This document shows, piece by piece, positions 7,737-8,644 of a stretch of DNA of 8,644 nt. Position numbers and translations under genes: made by a program. This DNA is from Nitrospirota bacterium (GTDB lineage Bacteria > Nitrospirota > Nitrospiria > Nitrospirales > UBA8639), in NCBI GenBank assembly GCA_029879555.1, contig JAOUQB010000077.1, positions 1 through 8,644 of the forward strand. Direction: 5' to 3'. The notes beneath the pieces are model-generated. The model made no database searches. It saw only the letters and a program-made list of their open reading frames with translations, and had not been told where the DNA came from. Position 1 is the stretch's first letter. The number at the start of each line of letters is the position of its first letter.

Positions 7737-7773
7737 TATTAAACCGGCAACTTAATAAGTTGCCGGTTTAATA
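7737..7773. terminator. Perfect 17-bp-stem hairpin with 3-nt loop, terminator-like
   Basis: The left arm 7737-7753 (TATTAAACCGGCAACTT) is perfectly complementary to the right arm 7757-7773 around the loop AAT. The stem has a GC-richer core, CCGGCAAC, bordered by AAA on the left and TTT on the right, as in bidirectional intrinsic terminators. A clear T-run beyond the arm is missing in both directions. On the plus strand no gene ends before it; on the minus strand it would shield pepN from leftward transcription. It also touches the start of the open frame at 7772, so it may instead be an insertion scar, a protein-binding palindrome or a 5' UTR hairpin. The structure is certain, the role is not. 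Confidence 0.6.
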
Positions 7774-8026
7774 TAATTGGTTTGGAAATAATCTCAAAGC
7801 ACCTCGTAAATTTACACGTTCATCTAAACCTCATGCCAAAAACGTTGCAATAAGTTGGTTTAAAGATCTGTCAAAGGAACACATATTTAAAATGCATGAA
7901 CTTCGAAAAATTCTGGAGAATTATGGGATTCAAGTAAATATTATTCCAACAAATCGACCTGGATACATTGTTTATGAGGACAGATATCAAGTAGCGGCCG
8001 AACCCTTCAGCGATACTCCTACATAA
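7772..8026 (+). pseudogene. Small conserved-looking ORF lacking a 5' start, probably truncated gene
   Basis: The frame is open for 84 codons after a TAA at 7769-7771 that lies in the arm of the palindrome. The translation looks like real protein: KFTRSSKPHAKNVAISWFKD, then a helix-like SKEHIFKMHELRKILENYG, then RPGYIVYEDRYQVAAEPF and a short tail ending at TAA 8024. No ATG, GTG or TTG occurs in frame before ATG 7892, which leaves only 44 residues and lacks a good Shine-Dalgarno. So either the 5' end was lost or frameshifted at the palindrome, or the 44-residue form is made. I recall similar short uncharacterised bacterial proteins with ISWFK and PGYIVYEDxYQVxAEPF, but cannot verify this here. 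The stretch is more AT-rich than its neighbours, which suggests a different origin. No function can be assigned. Confidence 0.55.
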
Positions 8027-8267
8027 ATTAGATATTAATTGTCGCGCGAGCAATAAGGCTCAATACCCCTTTTACCCTTCCTTTCCCCTAACGACACCTG
8101 CTGCCTAGCCCAGGAACAGACGCTCAAATCAATCGACAGACCTTGTTTGGTCTTTGTTGTGGCTCAGGATAAACTCCGTGAATTGGTCCGTTTTCTGTTA
8201 GATGTCCTGGATTCATTCCATTGCACAATGATTAAGCGACCTTTACTCCCTGGCCTTGTGGCGTGGC
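8027..8267. other. Gene-free spacer between the small ORF and the hairpin array
   Basis: The stretch has no recognised gene. A 4-bp stem GAGC/GCTC (8048-8061) followed by CCCCTTTT may be a weak terminator for the small ORF. A stem AGACC/GGTCT with a TTGTTT loop lies at 8138-8153. A plus-strand frame (8159-8311, GTG start, 50 codons, DKLRELVRFLLDVLDSF) looks somewhat protein-like but has no ribosome binding site and runs into the repeat element, so it is not called. Confidence 0.4.
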
Positions 8268-8310
8268 CGAGCAGTGCAGCCGATACCGGAGAAAAGGCGG
8301 GCACTGTTTG
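8268..8310. repeat. Hairpin 1 of the array
   Basis: CAGTGC (8272-8277) pairs with GCACTG (8301-8306). As RNA the stem extends outward four more pairs, including two G-U wobbles, to 8268/8310. The loop of about 23 bases contains a possible small GCC/GGC inner stem. Confidence 0.45.
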
Positions 8311-8336
8311 AGCCCTTCGACAAGACTCAGGCCAAG

Positions 8337-8378
8337 CTCCGCGAGTTTGCCCGCCGCCGGAGTCGGCGAACCGCGGAG
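8337..8378. repeat. Hairpin 2 of the array, two-tier stem
   Basis: The outer stem CTCCGCG (8337-8343) / CGCGGAG (8372-8378) is 7 bp and perfect. An inner stem CGCCG (8352-8356) / CGGCG (8364-8368) with a 7-base loop sits inside it, giving a nested GC-rich fold. Confidence 0.55.
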
Positions 8379-8416
8379 GGCATCCGAAGGACCATGCCAC
8401 GGCCAACATGGTTTTG

Positions 8417-8442
8417 CCCACTTTTGCCGAAACAAAAGTGGG
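8417..8442. repeat. Hairpin 3 of the array, perfect 10-bp stem with CCGAAA loop
   Basis: CCCACTTTTG (8417-8426) and CAAAAGTGGG (8433-8442) are perfect complements around the hexaloop CCGAAA (8427-8432). Confidence 0.7.
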
Positions 8443-8447
8443 TCGGC

Positions 8448-8467
8448 TGCCGGGCCGAAACCCGGCA
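8448..8467. repeat. Hairpin 4 of the array, perfect 7-bp stem with the same CCGAAA loop
   Basis: TGCCGGG (8448-8454) and CCCGGCA (8461-8467) are perfect complements around CCGAAA (8455-8460), the same loop as the hairpin five bases to the left, although the stems differ. Confidence 0.7.
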
Positions 8468-8530
8468 ACATCAAGCTTCATTTGGCACCATCTGGAGTTT
8501 AACGCCAAAAAAAGCCTTACCCTCACCCCA

Positions 8531-8553
8531 CCCTCTCCCTTAAAGGGCGAGGG
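8531..8553. repeat. REP-like hairpin with CCCTCtCCCT / AGGGcGAGGG arms
   Basis: Arms at 8531-8540 and 8544-8553 form a 10-bp stem with one mismatch and a TAA loop. It is preceded by CCCTCACCCC. Together they match the common CCCTCACCC..CCCTCTCCC..GGGAGAGGG type of intergenic repeat seen in many bacterial genomes. It lies within the larger inverted pair CACCATCTG (8486-8494) / CAGATGGTG (8578-8586). Confidence 0.6.
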
Positions 8554-8623
8554 ATTTGAATGCAAAAATGAAAACCTCAGATGGTGTCTCGATAAAAAAC
8601 GTTGTAAAAAACAGAGTCAGATT

Positions 8624-8629
8624 AGGAGG
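8624..8629 (+). promoter_or_regulatory. Possible ribosome binding site for a gene beyond the window
   Basis: AGGAGG at 8624-8629 is a full Shine-Dalgarno match. No ATG, GTG or TTG at suitable spacing is visible in the remaining 15 bases, so this is positional speculation. Confidence 0.15.
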
Positions 8630-8644
8630 GCCTGATTAAGAGAA

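Larger units (their letters stand above)
8268..8588. repeat. Composite intergenic element made of consecutive hairpins
   Basis: At least five inverted repeats follow each other with short gaps: 8268-8310, 8337-8378, 8417-8442, 8448-8467 and 8531-8553, the last enclosed by a 9-bp outer pair (8486-8494 with 8578-8586). The stretch is GC-richer than the AT-rich region to its left and open in several frames, although none has a start signal. It also contains CCCTTCGACAAGACTCAGG (8313-8331), similar to the TTCGACAAGCTCAGG words spread through many environmental bacterial genomes. Together this fits a REP- or MITE-like non-coding mobile repeat, or a structured RNA. Its dispersed nature is inferred, since the window holds one copy. 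Confidence 0.55.

Noticed and set aside
8164..8565. Minus-strand 133-codon and overlapping plus-strand frames over the hairpin array
   Set aside because: The frames are products of GC-rich inverted repeats, lack ribosome binding sites, and several compete over the same bases on both strands.
8268..8588. CRISPR array or tandem repeat array
   Set aside because: The stems differ in sequence and spacing; there is no repeated unit with regular spacers, only a shared six-base loop in two hairpins.

Overview
This 8.6-kb window looks like an ordinary bacterial chromosome segment of moderate GC, from a motile Gram-negative-type bacterium. The clues are a proton-type MotA/MotB flagellar stator pair, a large M1-family aminopeptidase N (PepN), the end of a molybdate-type ABC transporter ATPase, and a short pentapeptide-repeat protein. 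Protein style and intergenic repeats suggest a Nitrospira-like or proteobacterial genome. That is an impression, because the window has no rRNA or taxonomic marker gene.

Layout from left to right. (1) Positions 1-843 hold the 3' part of a modC-like ATPase gene (+ strand), cut by the window edge. (2) About 300 bp without a convincing gene contain one perfect 8-bp inverted repeat. (3) A pentapeptide-repeat protein of 112 aa lies at 1142-1480 on the minus strand. (4) A 746-bp interval (1481-2226) without a confident gene separates it from the divergent motA. Its right part is open in several frames and may be a dispersed repeat or gene remnant. (5) motA, motB and a membrane-anchored class I methyltransferase run 2227-4840 on the + strand with short gaps (53 and 32 bp), so they are probably one operon. 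(6) A 54-bp convergent junction separates that operon from pepN, which fills 4895-7546 on the minus strand. (7) The right end, 7547-8644, is accessory-like. It has a perfect 17-bp-stem palindrome (7737-7773), then an AT-rich open frame (7772-8026) with protein-like sequence but no usable start codon upstream of the conserved-looking part. After that comes a 350-bp stretch of consecutive hairpins (about 8268-8588), two of which share the same CCGAAA loop.

Functional links. MotA and MotB form the membrane ion channel that drives flagellar rotation. The co-directional methyltransferase resembles the FAM173 layout (transmembrane segments followed by a Rossmann-fold methyltransferase), and its substrate is unknown. 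PepN, ModC and the pentapeptide protein look like independent housekeeping or accessory genes. No phage, CRISPR, transposase, tRNA or rRNA gene was seen. I found no clear new multi-gene system. The most unusual items are the stator-linked methyltransferase, the hairpin array at the right end, and the small broken-looking gene beside the perfect palindrome.
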